From positions 79,119 through 143,118 of the forward strand of contig NZ_JALLGW010000004.1 of the NCBI RefSeq assembly GCF_023074835.1: a stretch of 64,000 nucleotides of DNA, written 5' to 3'. The translations under genes were made by a program, and so were the position numbers. Positions 23,447 to 32,697 of this stretch are shown piece by piece. The stretch comes from Halomarina salina (lineage in GTDB: Archaea > Halobacteriota > Halobacteria > Halobacteriales > Haloarculaceae). The notes beneath the pieces are model-generated. The model had not been told where the DNA came from and did no database searches. It worked only from the letters and a program-made list of their open reading frames with translations. Position 1 is the first letter of the stretch. The number at the start of each line of letters is the position of its first letter.

Positions 23447-23733
23447 GAGTCGGAGGGATCGACCGGCTCTGGTGGGGAGAGCGCCTCCTCGCGCAGTCGA
23501 TCGTCGAGCGCCTGCTGGCGGTGGCGGATCGCCCGCATCTCGTCGGGATGCCCATAGTAGTACGCGAGCGTGGTATGGACCTCAGCGAGCGAGAGATCCA
23601 ACTGGTCGGCAGCATACTCCGCCGACTCCACCCGGGCGAAATCGACGATACGGAGGACGCTCACCCGCCGGCCAGCAAGCCGCGGCGCACCATCGAGGAC
23701 GTCCTCGGTCGTGACGATCTCGGGCATATCCAT
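23443..23733 (-). CDS. DUF433 antitoxin-like protein
   Basis: A 96-residue DUF433-family protein (EIVTTEDVLDGAPRLAGRRV, then VLRIVDF, AYYYGHPDEMRAIR). DUF433 proteins usually act as antitoxins of DUF5615 or PIN-like toxins. Here no intact toxin follows. Instead the coupled downstream frames are the dead antitoxin/PIN pair. The start is the ATG at 23733, because the longer frame antiparallels the zinc protein. Confidence 0.85.
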   Translation of the reverse strand: MDMPEIVTTEDVLDGAPRLAGRRVSVLRIVDFARVESAEYAADQLDLSLAEVHTTLAYYYGHPDEMRAIRHRQQALDDRLREEALSPPEPVDPSDS

Positions 23734-23794
23734 CGCTACGGCCCCCGCCAGCAAACCGTTTGCGTCGGGGCCGATCAGACACACGATGTCCGCC

Positions 23795-24274
23795 TCACAA
23801 CTGTCCTCCTGGGAGCCACCGGCAGACACTGACGAACCAGCACCGGAGTTGCCGACGAACCGCCGTCTGGAGGTCCCGCTGGAGGACGCCGACCTCGTCG
23901 TAGAACGTCCGCCGAGCGGCGGGCATCTCCCGCAGACAGGTCCCACAGTCCGCACAGACGAACTCGAGTTCGCCGCGCAGGTTGGCGCCGATCGACGCGA
24001 GCGCGCCGTGCTCGTCGAACGTGCGTGTCTCGTAGACGAGCTGTCTCGCCACGAACTGCCGGGCGTTACACTCGGGACACCGGGTGTATCCAAGGGGCTG
24101 TTGCTCGTCTCCCCCCAGTGTGTCCTCGTAACCGTCCGCACTCGATTCGCTCGACGCTTGCGCGTTCAGAGGCTCGTCTGTCGCCTCTCCGACCCACTCG
24201 TGGGCCTGCTCGCTCTCGAACGGGTTCGATGGCTCTGCCGCTGTGTCGCTGGTCGCTGTGTGGTTATTAGCCAT
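23795..24274 (-). CDS. Zinc-binding haloarchaeal plasmid protein
   Basis: A 159-residue acidic protein from the ATG at 24274 (MANNHTATSDTAAEPSNPF). The low-complexity acidic N-terminus (~60 residues) precedes a zinc ribbon with CPEC and CADC and a basic, aromatic C-terminus (RRQLRCWFVSVCRWL). I do not know its function. Sixty bases separate it from the DUF433 gene downstream. Confidence 0.6.
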   Translation of the reverse strand: MANNHTATSDTAAEPSNPFESEQAHEWVGEATDEPLNAQASSESSADGYEDTLGGDEQQPLGYTRCPECNARQFVARQLVYETRTFDEHGALASIGANLRGELEFVCADCGTCLREMPAARRTFYDEVGVLQRDLQTAVRRQLRCWFVSVCRWLPGGQL

Positions 24275-24332
24275 GAGTACGAAGGCACGCAGGGTGCGCC
24301 CTCGCCGCTCGCGGGCGCGAAATACGCAGGGG

Positions 24333-24755
24333 TTACTCCGAGTCCTGGCCGACGAAGCGCCATGCTCGGCCCATGAACGAGTCCGTCGTGCCACTCTCAG
24401 CGTCCTCGTCGGTACCACCGCTTGCCTCACTGCTGCTGGCGGTGTCTCCGGTACAGGTGGCCACGCTATGGCTGCGCTGATCGGCGACGCATGCCGAGTC
24501 GTGGGGCCCTGGCGGTTCCGCCTCATCGAGCTCGTCCTCTCCGGCCGCGAGTCGGGTTTCGAGCGAGTCGAGCCGTTCAGCCTGTCGCTCGATAGTACCG
24601 GCGTGGCCTCTGCGTCGGGGGCATGCCATTCACGAGGTGGAGCGATAGCGCCGTGATGGCAATCCCGAGGAGGATTTGTGGTTCGAAGATTTCCTTCACG
24701 AAGAGGTGATTATCAGCGCGGTTGTCCGCGAACGGCTGACGCAGTTCCAACGCCG
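24333..24755 (-). pseudogene. Small membrane/coiled-coil protein, apparently frameshifted
   Basis: One frame (about 24755-24625) encodes NHLFVKEIFEPQILLGIAIT with a transmembrane helix ending HLVNGMP. The next frame (24629-24333) continues with TIERQAERLDSLETRLAAGE, a coiled coil, and an acidic tail. Neither half makes sense alone. A one-base change in the GGGGG run at 24617-24621 would join them. No ATG is visible for the first half, so the 5' end is uncertain. Confidence 0.4.
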
Positions 24756-24839
24756 AAAACCCTAATATCCCAACTCGGCGGTGCGGTAGCGTGGGGTTTC
24801 CGCGTCTTCAGGCGCAGGATGTCAACGATTCGTGTCTGT

Positions 24840-25436
24840 CTATGGGTAATCCAGATCACTCACGAGAGCCTCGGTACACTCGACGAGGTCGTCCTCAGAT
24901 GACCACTGACAGAGACGCCCAGCATCGTCGAGCATCTCGAAGATCGCAGTCTGCATTCCGCTATACGGGTTCTCGATATCGATGCCCGTGTCGATCGTAT
25001 CCACATCCAACGAATCATACTCGCGTTTGAATACGTGGGTCTTCGTGAAGTACTCCTCGAGGGCTGTGAAGTAGCCCTGCTCGACGAGGAATCCGCCCTG
25101 GGCGTGTTCGGCGACACCCACGATGATGTCCGTGTAATCGGCGAGCAGTCGGAACTTGAGGTAGGTATTCGTCCACTCGCTTCGAATGTCGACCATCAGG
25201 AACGCGTACGCACCGGGCTGCCGGTTGAGGCGATCTTTCACGAGCTGGAGACGACGGATTTCGTGTTTCCCGTAGCTGCCGAGAACGAAGTACGAATTCT
25301 CAGCTGAGAAGATCGGCGTGAGCTCCGCAACACTCTGTTTCAGCGCTTCGTATTCTTCCGGTGTGAGTGAGGCATCATGTAGATACTCGTCGGCTTTCTC
25401 GGCGAGCTCATCGATAGTGACCGGCCCCTCACTCAT
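24840..25436 (-). CDS. Hypothetical protein, Rossmann-like
   Basis: A 198-residue acidic protein. An N-terminal helical pair (~50 residues) is followed by alternating strands and helices (SYFVLGSYGKHEIRRLQLV, AFLMVDIRSEW, DIIVGVAEHAQGGFLVEQG). The pattern recalls nucleotide- or sugar-binding folds of the deoxyribosyltransferase/TIR kind, by shape only. It is divergent from the wHTH gene at 25558, with ~120 bases between, so that regulator may control it. Confidence 0.55.
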   Translation of the reverse strand: MSEGPVTIDELAEKADEYLHDASLTPEEYEALKQSVAELTPIFSAENSYFVLGSYGKHEIRRLQLVKDRLNRQPGAYAFLMVDIRSEWTNTYLKFRLLADYTDIIVGVAEHAQGGFLVEQGYFTALEEYFTKTHVFKREYDSLDVDTIDTGIDIENPYSGMQTAIFEMLDDAGRLCQWSSEDDLVECTEALVSDLDYP

Positions 25437-25557
25437 CTACCCGGGACTTCTCCCGTACCCTGCTTCAATGTGGCGAATACATCGGTGACCGTATCGCAAA
25501 AGACCGATTCGCATTTGAGCGAAACGCTTTTGCACGCACTACACGAAATGTGGTGTA

Positions 25558-25968
25558 ATGAGTACGTCCGATCATCCGCCAAGCGACTTGGAGTCCGTTC
25601 GGGAGCGGCTCAACGTCGTCACCCAGGAGACACGATTCGCGCTCCTCCAGGACATCCTCGGGCATCCGTCGGAACTGCCGACGCTGAAGGAACTCGACTA
25701 CGTCAACCCGAGCAAGAGCCAGACGACGATTCGTCAGCACCTCCAGCAGCTCGTCGACGCTGGCATCGTTGAGGAAGTCCTCCTGCCCGAAGACCGCCGG
25801 AGGAACGATTTACCGTACAAGTTCTACGGAATCAGTGAGAGTGGTCGGCAGTTCCTCGATGAGCACAAACTCCTCCGGGCACAAGACACGCTTCGCGAGA
25901 TCTACGACCGGGTGGAGAAGACCGACGACATCGAACGGTACGAGACTGCCCCGCGACCCGAGCGCTAA
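25558..25968 (+). CDS. Winged-helix transcription regulator (ArsR/MarR-like)
   Basis: A 136-residue regulator with wHTH at about residues 20-95 (TRFALLQDILGHPSELPTLK, QTTIRQHLQQLVDAGIVEEV). A wing (DLPYKFYGISESGRQFL) and a C-terminal helix follow. The family is frequent on haloarchaeal plasmids. It is divergently transcribed from the gene at 24840-25436. Confidence 0.85.
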   Translation: MSTSDHPPSDLESVRERLNVVTQETRFALLQDILGHPSELPTLKELDYVNPSKSQTTIRQHLQQLVDAGIVEEVLLPEDRRRNDLPYKFYGISESGRQFLDEHKLLRAQDTLREIYDRVEKTDDIERYETAPRPER

Positions 25969-26042
25969 CAGCTCCCGTCTTTCACTTCGCAGACGGGGTG
26001 TCTCCCTGAACCATCGGTCATCCGACTGTGGCGTAATCTCGT

Positions 26043-26289
26043 CTATTCGTCGGGATTGACGGGACCTTTGTACTGAGAACGGATTTTGTCGCCGTCCCGC
26101 CACTGCCAGTAGTAGTAGCGGTTATCGTTGATCCCCTTGATCGTAATTGTCGCCTTCGATGGGGCGTCATCTGGGAGGTCGTCTGGCCGTTTTTCAATCT
26201 CGTCTTCCTCCTCCGCTTCGGAAAGGAGGGCCTCACGCTCACGGTATTCAGCGAGTTCCTCGGAGTAGCTCGCGACGTGACGGAGGATT
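26043..26289 (-). pseudogene. DUF6788-like protein, 5'-incomplete copy
   Basis: An open frame without a usable start codon reads HVASYSEELAEYRERE, then KATITIKGINDNRYYYWQW and ends QYKGPVNPDE. It is the same family as 51557-51949, which has YRYYYWQWREGE and QYIGPVG. The frame emerges from the end of the upstream gene (stop at 26291). Either an unusual start is used or the 5' part was lost. I recall the family as DUF6788. Confidence 0.6.
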
Positions 26290-26290
26290 C

Positions 26291-26707
26291 TCAGGTCTCG
26301 TCCGCTCGTTCGACAGTGATGGTCAGGTCGCCCGATTCGTTGTCAGCCTCGAAGTCGACCGCGAACGCGTCCGACTTGTAGGCGGTGTGGTAGGCGCGGT
26401 GGCGTTCGAGCGAGCCTGTCGCTTTGAAGTGGAAGAACGCGGCCGGCGTGTAGGGCTTGCTTTGTGTTTCGACCTGCGACTCGACGGAAGCCGGAAGCGC
26501 GATCTGGGGCGTCTCCGTGTCGATACTCGCAGCGAACTCCCTCGCTTCCTCGACGGTTGCTTGCGAATGTGCCGGTGTCTCGCCGGTCAGGACGTTCACC
26601 GGGGTTTCCGTCTCGTCGGTGAACAGGACGTCTTCGAAGGTGTGTGTTCCAAGGATCGCGTCGGGAGCTAACACGCAGTCGTGAAATGCATCGTCGTTTG
26701 AGGTCAT
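26291..26707 (-). CDS. Hypothetical protein
   Basis: A 138-residue acidic protein (MTSNDDAFHDCVLAPDAIL...TITVERADET) with no motif I recognise. It has a mixed alpha/beta character. Codon use is typical of the neighbourhood. Its last bases directly precede the DUF6788-like frame, so they may have been an operon. Confidence 0.6.
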   Translation of the reverse strand: MTSNDDAFHDCVLAPDAILGTHTFEDVLFTDETETPVNVLTGETPAHSQATVEEAREFAASIDTETPQIALPASVESQVETQSKPYTPAAFFHFKATGSLERHRAYHTAYKSDAFAVDFEADNESGDLTITVERADET

Positions 26708-26879
26708 CGAATCACGAGCCTATGGCGGGGCTCACCCATACTGGCCCCTGAAAAACAGCAGGTGCCACGAAGCAGATCGAAGCAGGGAGAAACTCAAGGA
26801 ACACGACCTCAAACTGCTGGAGAAATAGGAAGGCGTTTGAGGAAACGCCGAATCACAGGGATAATTGCTGCCAGAAAAG

Positions 26880-27959
26880 TCAGATTGACCCTTCCTCCTT
26901 GTCCATCACCTCTTTCATCAACTCGACGTACTCTTCACTAGGATTTTCACCGATGAACCGTGCCAAGATGAGGAACAGCTTCTTACTGGATGAGAATCCC
27001 CAACCAGAGGTCAGATACAGTGCAGCCGGCATAACCACCAGTATCGCCGCTCCATGGATCAGATCGGCGTTCGACACAGCCGCGAACGCTACAATAATAC
27101 AAGTTACTAGCTCGACAGGCATCGTTCGAAGCTTCCGAGAAATCTCTCTCCGCAACCCGAACCGGGTATGAAGGAGTATAAACGAATTGTAGACACCGAT
27201 AACCAGAAAGCTGAATCCGAGCATCTCCATCGACTCTGTCGAGGTAAAGAGTTCTGCCGTCGCTACGAAGGCGAAAAGGAGGATGATTGATAGCAACGTG
27301 TGAAACCCTACGACCAGGATCGGAGTGATATCTCGTTGCCTCTTCAATTGCTGCTTCAGCTGGTTGTGCTCGTCCGGTGAGATCTTGCCTTCACGCATTT
27401 TCAGAAACAGACGTCTGGACTTCTCAAAGTCGACAGAATCCTCCACATCGAATTCGTAGTTCCCCCTCTCAGATTGCTGCTCGAGAAACAACGATACTCG
27501 AGCGATATACTTCATCGGTCCGTCCTCACCTTCGGCCTTCTCTCTGAACGTCGCCCGTCGCTGCTCATCGTAGCGGAACACGGAATGATTGAATACGGCG
27601 ATTAGAAATACTCCTGAAGCCGCTCCCCCAAGCAGAACAAGATACGGCTCCAATCCCGGTCCAAACCCTGTTGTCGCCGATTTCAACGCTTTGAACGCGA
27701 GATGAGAGCTAATGGCTACGGATACCACGAACATGGCGGTACCGGTCATTCGTGCAGCACGGGACTCGTCCAAGTCTTCATCGGAGACCACGAGATGGTA
27801 ACGGACAAACAACGAGCCGAAAAGAGCTATGAAGACAACGGTATCGATGGTTAGCGGCAGTGCAAGGAAGACGTTGTAGAGGCCGTAGACTGCGGTAAAG
27901 AAGAAAACCTCGTATCCTATCCGCTCTTTGGCGGATAGTTTCGACCCGGCCTTACCCAT
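26880..27959 (-). CDS. Multi-pass membrane protein of unknown function
   Basis: A 359-residue protein with about seven hydrophobic segments: near residues 15-35, 38-52, 70-90, 105-125, 215-235, 243-262 and 275-312. A ~85-residue charged cytoplasmic loop lies between (RYDEQRRATFREKAEGED...LKQQLKRQR). Base composition is less GC-rich than the flanks, and codons such as ATA, AGA and TTA are frequent, suggesting separate acquisition. No family recognised. Confidence 0.65.
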   Translation of the reverse strand: MGKAGSKLSAKERIGYEVFFFTAVYGLYNVFLALPLTIDTVVFIALFGSLFVRYHLVVSDEDLDESRAARMTGTAMFVVSVAISSHLAFKALKSATTGFGPGLEPYLVLLGGAASGVFLIAVFNHSVFRYDEQRRATFREKAEGEDGPMKYIARVSLFLEQQSERGNYEFDVEDSVDFEKSRRLFLKMREGKISPDEHNQLKQQLKRQRDITPILVVGFHTLLSIILLFAFVATAELFTSTESMEMLGFSFLVIGVYNSFILLHTRFGLRREISRKLRTMPVELVTCIIVAFAAVSNADLIHGAAILVVMPAALYLTSGWGFSSSKKLFLILARFIGENPSEEYVELMKEVMDKEEGSI

Positions 27960-28200
27960 TAAACAGTAATCAAAACACCAGGCATCAAGGAGTTGTTGGT
28001 TCCCTATCTAATCTCGTGGGATTTCTGTATGAGCACCCGGCTAAACCAGTACCTGTACCACCGTCTAGAACTAACTAGGCATCGTATTCAGCGGCTGCTT
28101 CACCGCACGTAGCTTCGAACGACACTAGGCTTCCGCTGAAGAGCATTTCTCGGTTTGTCGCTCGGAAAGAGTGCGCGATGTCCCTTGACCCCCGCTCACA

Positions 28201-28254
28201 TCAGTTAGATGTGGAAATCCCGCCACGGGCTGTGAGAGTACGTTTCTCGGACAT
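28201..28254 (-). other. Orphan 17-codon frame behind a palindrome promoter
   Basis: ATG at 28254 gives MSEKRTLTARGGISTSN and a stop. It sits 35 bases after the promoter palindrome copy 4, exactly where a full gene would start. It is probably the leftover 5' end of a deleted gene. Confidence 0.35.
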
Positions 28255-28288
28255 CGTTGCTCAGGGACACGTTCTAGTGTGCCCTCCG

Positions 28289-28316
28289 CCCCTCCGGGGG
28301 CAGACAAACACACACC
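28289..28316 (-). promoter_or_regulatory. CCCCTGAGGGG promoter palindrome, copy 4 (variant)
   Basis: The minus strand reads GGTGTGTGTTTGTCTGC then CCCCGGAGGGG (28299-28289). One base differs from the other copies. No intact gene follows. Confidence 0.5.
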
Positions 28317-28817
28317 GCTCGCACCAGCTTGCTGGCTCCTCATCGATCGCCCTCCCTCAAACTGGGACAAGGGTTGTGGCTGCCGGCCGACCGGAGGGAA
28401 GCCGGGAGCGGAGGGTGGGGCGGTGGGGCTTGGGCTGGTCCGGCATTCACTAAAACAGAGATGACCACATCTGATTGCGGAGAGCGCCCACACGCCCGGA
28501 ATGGGCGGTCGCGAGTGACGCGGAGGGCGGCAGCGGCGAGCGGGGCGGGCCGTTACGTACACACCTGTCCGACCGACCACGTTGTTCGGTGGATCATCGA
28601 CAGGCCTGGCGGACTCAGAAAGGGCGAGGCCGCCTCGGTCGTCCCCCGACCCCATAAGCACCGAGTGAAACGAAGGGCACAGCGTGGGTCGGGGGATGCC
28701 GAGCGGCCGAGGGCTTTCAAAGAGTAACCTTCCGGTGTCTGGCAAATCCAGAAAGAGATGGATCGATATAGTAGAGCCACCCCGACGGTATTTCCTATGT
28801 CCTGTTGATGAGACAGT

Positions 28818-30995
28818 ATGGGGAATCGGATCTCTGATGAAGAACTGCTGGCTGAAATCCATCGTCTCAACGACGAATATGGAAAGGCAACCACGACGCG
28901 TCTCCGCAGACACGGTAACTACAGCAGTCGAACCTACAGTCTTCGCTTCGGATCTTGGTCGAATGCGCTTGAGCTCGCAGGCCTCGAACAGAATGTGGTT
29001 CGGGGTCTCAGCGAAGCAGAGTTACTCGATGAACTGCGTCGAATAGCCGAGATTGTAAGTCGAACACCGAAAGAGTCTGACGTGAAGAAACACGGGATCT
29101 GCTCCCGTGGCCCATTCATTGACCAGTTCGGCACATGGAACGAGGCACTTATCGCAGCAGGTTTCACTCCAAATCGACATACCGAATTCTCCGACTCCGA
29201 CTTCATCGAGGACCTTCAACGGGTGGCAGATTCACTCGGATACACCCCTCGAAAAGAGGATTACGATGAACATGGAACGTTTGGAACCTCAACGGTGACG
29301 CGGGCGTTTGGAAGCTGGAGCGATGCTCTTCGTAAGGCAGAATTGGAGATCCCTCGGCGGTCAAGGCAGTACAGTCGCGATGACCTTCTCGAAGAGCTGC
29401 ACCATGTCTCGACCGCCGTTGGAGGCGGTCGACCAATGACCGCAGATTTAGTGGCGCACGATGCCCCGACACCAGCAACGTATCGAGCACGATTTGGGTC
29501 GTGGCGAAATGCGTTAGCAGAAGCGGGATTCGACTTACCGACTCGGTATGAAGATGTCACACCGGAAGAGTTGCTGACAGAGGTACAGTCTGTTGCGTCG
29601 TCACTCGGATACACTCCTACCAGAACCGAGATGCGGGAGGAGATCGACTACCCGATTGGGTGGTATTACCGAGCGTTCGGGTCGTGGAGTGCAACACTTG
29701 ACCGAGCAGGTCTTGAACCGGCCCCCGTCGAACACATCTCGACAGACGCACTTCGTGCAGAACTAACCGATTTATCGACTGAACTGGGTCGGACACCGAC
29801 ACAAGAGGATGTACACCTCTATGGCGCCTATTCTGTGTCGACGTATCAGTCTCGGTTCGGGTCATGGAATGCCGCATTAACCGAGTCTGGATTCGAGCCG
29901 AACCACCGCTACCGGATTCCAGAAGAGGAACTGCTGGATGAATTACGGGCACTAGCGACTCGTCTCGACAAACTCCCGACCACAACCGACACAAAGACAC
30001 ACGGTGCGTTCACGTACGTACCGTACATCGACCGGTTCGGATCGTGGGCGGAGGCGTTGGACGCTGCTGGCCTAGAGCCCGTTCCACGATTCGAAGAGGT
30101 AACGCGTGAGGATTTACTGAAGGAGATCAGGTCGGTTGCTGTGATGGTGGAAGGTGTTCCCAAAATATTCGATATGCGGGAGCACAGTCACTTACCGTCG
30201 CGGTGGTACTACCGGGCGTTTGATTCCTGGAGTGAGGCCCTTCGAGAAGCAGGATTCAGTCCACATCGGAATACGGACGTCTCACGTGACGAAGCGATTG
30301 AACACCTCCAAGCGATTGCAGAGCAGCTAGGTCAATCTCCGTCATTCTCAGGCGCTTCTCAATTGGGCGAGTACCCGGCATCATTGTATATCACGATGTT
30401 CGGAACCTGGAACGAGGCGCTCCAAGCTGCCAATCTGGATGTGAATAAACCACACCAGTTGACGGATGACGAGTTGGAGCAGGAGTTCTATCGGTTGAAA
30501 GATGTATTCGGGTACGTTCCCTCCGGCCCAGAGATGACGGAATTGGGGTCGTATTCGGTAGGGGTCTACTCGAATCGGTTCGGCTCGTGGAACGAGGCTG
30601 TACGAGCGTTCGGTGAAACCCCACGGCATCGGTCGCCGGGCGAGTTGGGGAAAACGTCGTACGGCCCGCTCTGGGAAACGCGACGAGAAGAAGCGATTCA
30701 GCGAGATGACGAAGAGTGCGTTATCTGTGGTCTTTCTCGCGACGTACACATGGAGGAGTTCGACCGGGATTTGACTGTACACCACATTGACCGGTTTCTG
30801 GTAGAATTTGAACGGACAGAGAGTAAGGAGGTCGCGCACCGGTTGCCAAATTTGGTGACGGTCTGTTTGCCCTGTCACGGAACAGCGGAGGGCCAACCCA
30901 GAGAGTACTTCATGCAGTTCGTTCCCGAAGGCGTGTTAGACGAGCTAGCTGGTGAGGTGAATGACAGAGAGAATCACCGGTTAGACGAATGGTGA
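28818..30995 (+). CDS. HNH endonuclease with ten homing-endonuclease-associated repeats
   Basis: A 725-residue protein. Ten repeats of ~58-60 residues fill residues 5-605. Each has a helix of the type ELLDELRRIA, a TPxxxD segment and the signature (R/D)FG(S/T)W(N/S)EAL. These match the HNH-associated repeats I remember from homing endonuclease families, probably DNA-contacting. The C-terminal ~90 residues form an HNH nuclease: CVICGL, TVHHIDRFL, LPNLVTVCLPCHG. No intein or intron context is visible. Long repeat chains suggest recognition of an extended DNA site. Confidence 0.9.
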   Translation: MGNRISDEELLAEIHRLNDEYGKATTTRLRRHGNYSSRTYSLRFGSWSNALELAGLEQNVVRGLSEAELLDELRRIAEIVSRTPKESDVKKHGICSRGPFIDQFGTWNEALIAAGFTPNRHTEFSDSDFIEDLQRVADSLGYTPRKEDYDEHGTFGTSTVTRAFGSWSDALRKAELEIPRRSRQYSRDDLLEELHHVSTAVGGGRPMTADLVAHDAPTPATYRARFGSWRNALAEAGFDLPTRYEDVTPEELLTEVQSVASSLGYTPTRTEMREEIDYPIGWYYRAFGSWSATLDRAGLEPAPVEHISTDALRAELTDLSTELGRTPTQEDVHLYGAYSVSTYQSRFGSWNAALTESGFEPNHRYRIPEEELLDELRALATRLDKLPTTTDTKTHGAFTYVPYIDRFGSWAEALDAAGLEPVPRFEEVTREDLLKEIRSVAVMVEGVPKIFDMREHSHLPSRWYYRAFDSWSEALREAGFSPHRNTDVSRDEAIEHLQAIAEQLGQSPSFSGASQLGEYPASLYITMFGTWNEALQAANLDVNKPHQLTDDELEQEFYRLKDVFGYVPSGPEMTELGSYSVGVYSNRFGSWNEAVRAFGETPRHRSPGELGKTSYGPLWETRREEAIQRDDEECVICGLSRDVHMEEFDRDLTVHHIDRFLVEFERTESKEVAHRLPNLVTVCLPCHGTAEGQPREYFMQFVPEGVLDELAGEVNDRENHRLDEW

Positions 30996-31066
30996 ATCAC
31001 CCACCCATCACGTCGGCGTTACCAGCAGCATCAACACCGTTTGTCTCGTGAACGAGCATGGGATCC

Positions 31067-31376
31067 TCATGGAGTGTCCGTTGGAGGTTCGAGATAGGTC
31101 TTAAGCTCGTCGACGACGGTTTGGACGAATATTTCCTTGAGGCGACCCTGCCGTCGGACAATCGCGGTGTGCTTCGGCGACGCTACTGCCCACGGTGAGG
31201 CGTAGCTCTGGCGTGGCATCCCGCCCTCGACCCAGTCGGCGTCGTCGAGGGAAACCCTCATCATGGGGTGTCGTCGTCAGCGTGACCGTCATGTACTCCT
31301 CGTCGCCGAACGGATTAGTATCGTTGTTCAGGATCAGCCACGGACGGGGGTTCTCATCCACCGATACAGCCACCAT
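31067..31376 (-). pseudogene. PemK/MazF-like toxin relic, frameshifted
   Basis: The first frame (31376-31267) gives DENPRPWLILNNDTNPFGD and EYMTVTLTTTPHDEG. The second (31264-31067) continues SLDDADWVEGGMPRQSY, SPWAVASPKHTAIVRRQG and the C-terminal helix. Together they are a haloarchaeal PemK/MazF-type growth-inhibiting RNase. A one-base loss near GAGGG (31262-31268) breaks it. The N-terminal ~20 residues and any antitoxin are also missing, replaced at ~31376 by an MBL fragment on the other strand. Confidence 0.65.
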
Positions 31377-31755
31377 CCTCGAGGACGTCTTCGCGGCTGG
31401 CGCTGACCACTACGAACTCTCGAATACGGAGCGCGTGCTCAAACAGCTGGAACCGATTGATGAGTGGACGCAGATCGTTCCTGGCCTCCGCGTTCATCCC
31501 GTTCCAGCTGGCCACACGCGAGGTGCTGCGGGCTTCCTCTTCGAGGTCACTGCCGACGACAAACGGCGAACTATCCTCGTCACCGGTGATTTCACGACCC
31601 GTCGTGCTGCTGGCTATCCCGGCTTCGACCTCGACCTCCCTGTGGATGTCGACGTCCTCGTCCTGACGGCCGCCACGAGCGAGGATTCCGAAGCGACGCT
31701 CACCGAGGACGCTCAGCGGACCACGACCTCCGCTACAAGACGGATTCAGTCCTGA
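31371..31755 (+). pseudogene. MBL-fold (RNase J/CPSF-like) hydrolase fragment
   Basis: The plus-strand frame reads ATILEDVFAAGADHYELS, then LRVHPVPAGHTRGAAGFLF, LVTGDFTTRRAAGYPGFDL and VDVDVLVLTAA. This is the middle of a metallo-beta-lactamase nuclease (the HTRG and GDF motifs). Both the N-terminal HxHxDH part and the C-terminus are absent. Its 5' edge coincides with the 5' edge of the opposing PemK-like relic, marking a deletion joint. Confidence 0.6.
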
Positions 31756-32007
31756 AGGCCGGGTACGCTGAGCGCCGTCGCCCTTCACCGGCGCGGACAA
31801 CGCTATACAGGTCACCACGCCTCCTCACGGGGGAGTACTCATAGGGCTGATCGGAGCAATCCATAGTTTTGCGCGAATCCTCCCCAGCAGTTGAGAGATC
31901 CAGCGAGCGTATTCAGCCTACTCTACCTCGTCGAATTCAAAATCACAAACACCATTCAAATTTTTAATAATAACAGGCATGGATTGAGGATTGAACGAAT
32001 CTAGCTA

Positions 32008-32697
32008 TTAGTCGTCGTGCGAAAAATATGGATGGAGAAGATCTCGGGCGTTGGCCAGACTTCGATTGTATGGCTCCAAGTTATTCGGATTGTTCTTTGG
32101 GGCCGACCAGTGGACTGTGGGGATCATTGTCGGGTGGGTATTGTACAACCCGGGATCCCAGTATTTTCTCTCAGTGATCTTATCGATACTTGGAGCATCG
32201 GCGCCGAGCAGGGCATCAGCCACACTCTGGGTCGCCACTTCTCCGGCAGTGACTATCACGTCTGGGTCCACGAGTCGAATTTCGGGTTCTAGTAGATCGA
32301 GATACCGTTCTTCGACGACGCTGGGTATCTCATTTTTTGGCTCTGTCGTTTTACATGCACACGTCTCGTAGACGACATCCAACCATCGACTCGAGTGGAC
32401 TCTCCACGTCCCGTTGGTCACCCCAGATGGGAGAAATAATTTTGCGAAGTACGACCTGAAAAGGTCGTAGTTCTTTATTTTTTCCCATTGCTCTACTTGA
32501 CAGACTTGCCGATATTCCGCTGCGGACATCCCCGGTACGAGATCCGGCACATCCTGGAAGTGGCTAGGAAAATATGAAACGATCATCACCGTTGGCTCTT
32601 TCGGATTCCCGAACCCGTAGTGGATATGGCGGTCACCAACTCTCTCTCGAAGTTTACGGTAGAGATCGTCCAAAGATTGAAATCTGTTTGTTGACAT
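32008..32697 (-). CDS. Uracil-DNA-glycosylase-like protein
   Basis: A 229-residue protein from the ATG at 32697 (MSTNRFQSLDDLYRKLRERV). It shows the UDG-fold pattern: strand TVMIVSYFPSHFQ in motif-A position, central DPDVIVTAGEVATQSVADAL, and a late TVHWSAP in motif-B position. Family-4/5 Fe-S cysteines are not evident. The motif-A acidic or Asn residue is not clear, so base excision activity is uncertain. Base composition is AT-richer than average. It stands alone. Confidence 0.6.
   Translation of the reverse strand: MSTNRFQSLDDLYRKLRERVGDRHIHYGFGNPKEPTVMIVSYFPSHFQDVPDLVPGMSAAEYRQVCQVEQWEKIKNYDLFRSYFAKLFLPSGVTNGTWRVHSSRWLDVVYETCACKTTEPKNEIPSVVEERYLDLLEPEIRLVDPDVIVTAGEVATQSVADALLGADAPSIDKITERKYWDPGLYNTHPTMIPTVHWSAPKNNPNNLEPYNRSLANARDLLHPYFSHDD

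Larger units (their letters stand above)
27960..28817. other. Non-coding region with promoter palindrome and GC-rich repeats
   Basis: About 860 bases. It contains the promoter palindrome copy 4 (28289) followed by an orphan 17-codon frame. A GC-rich stretch (28370-28560) similar to that at 16.7 kb comes next, then the AT-richer leader of the HNH gene. Long frames on both strands here are by-products of GC bias. Confidence 0.5.

Noticed and set aside
28125..28913. A 262-codon minus-strand frame in the GC-rich spacer
   Set aside because: Proline/arginine/serine-rich, no domain, crosses the HNH promoter and start, and is unlike haloarchaeal acidic proteins.
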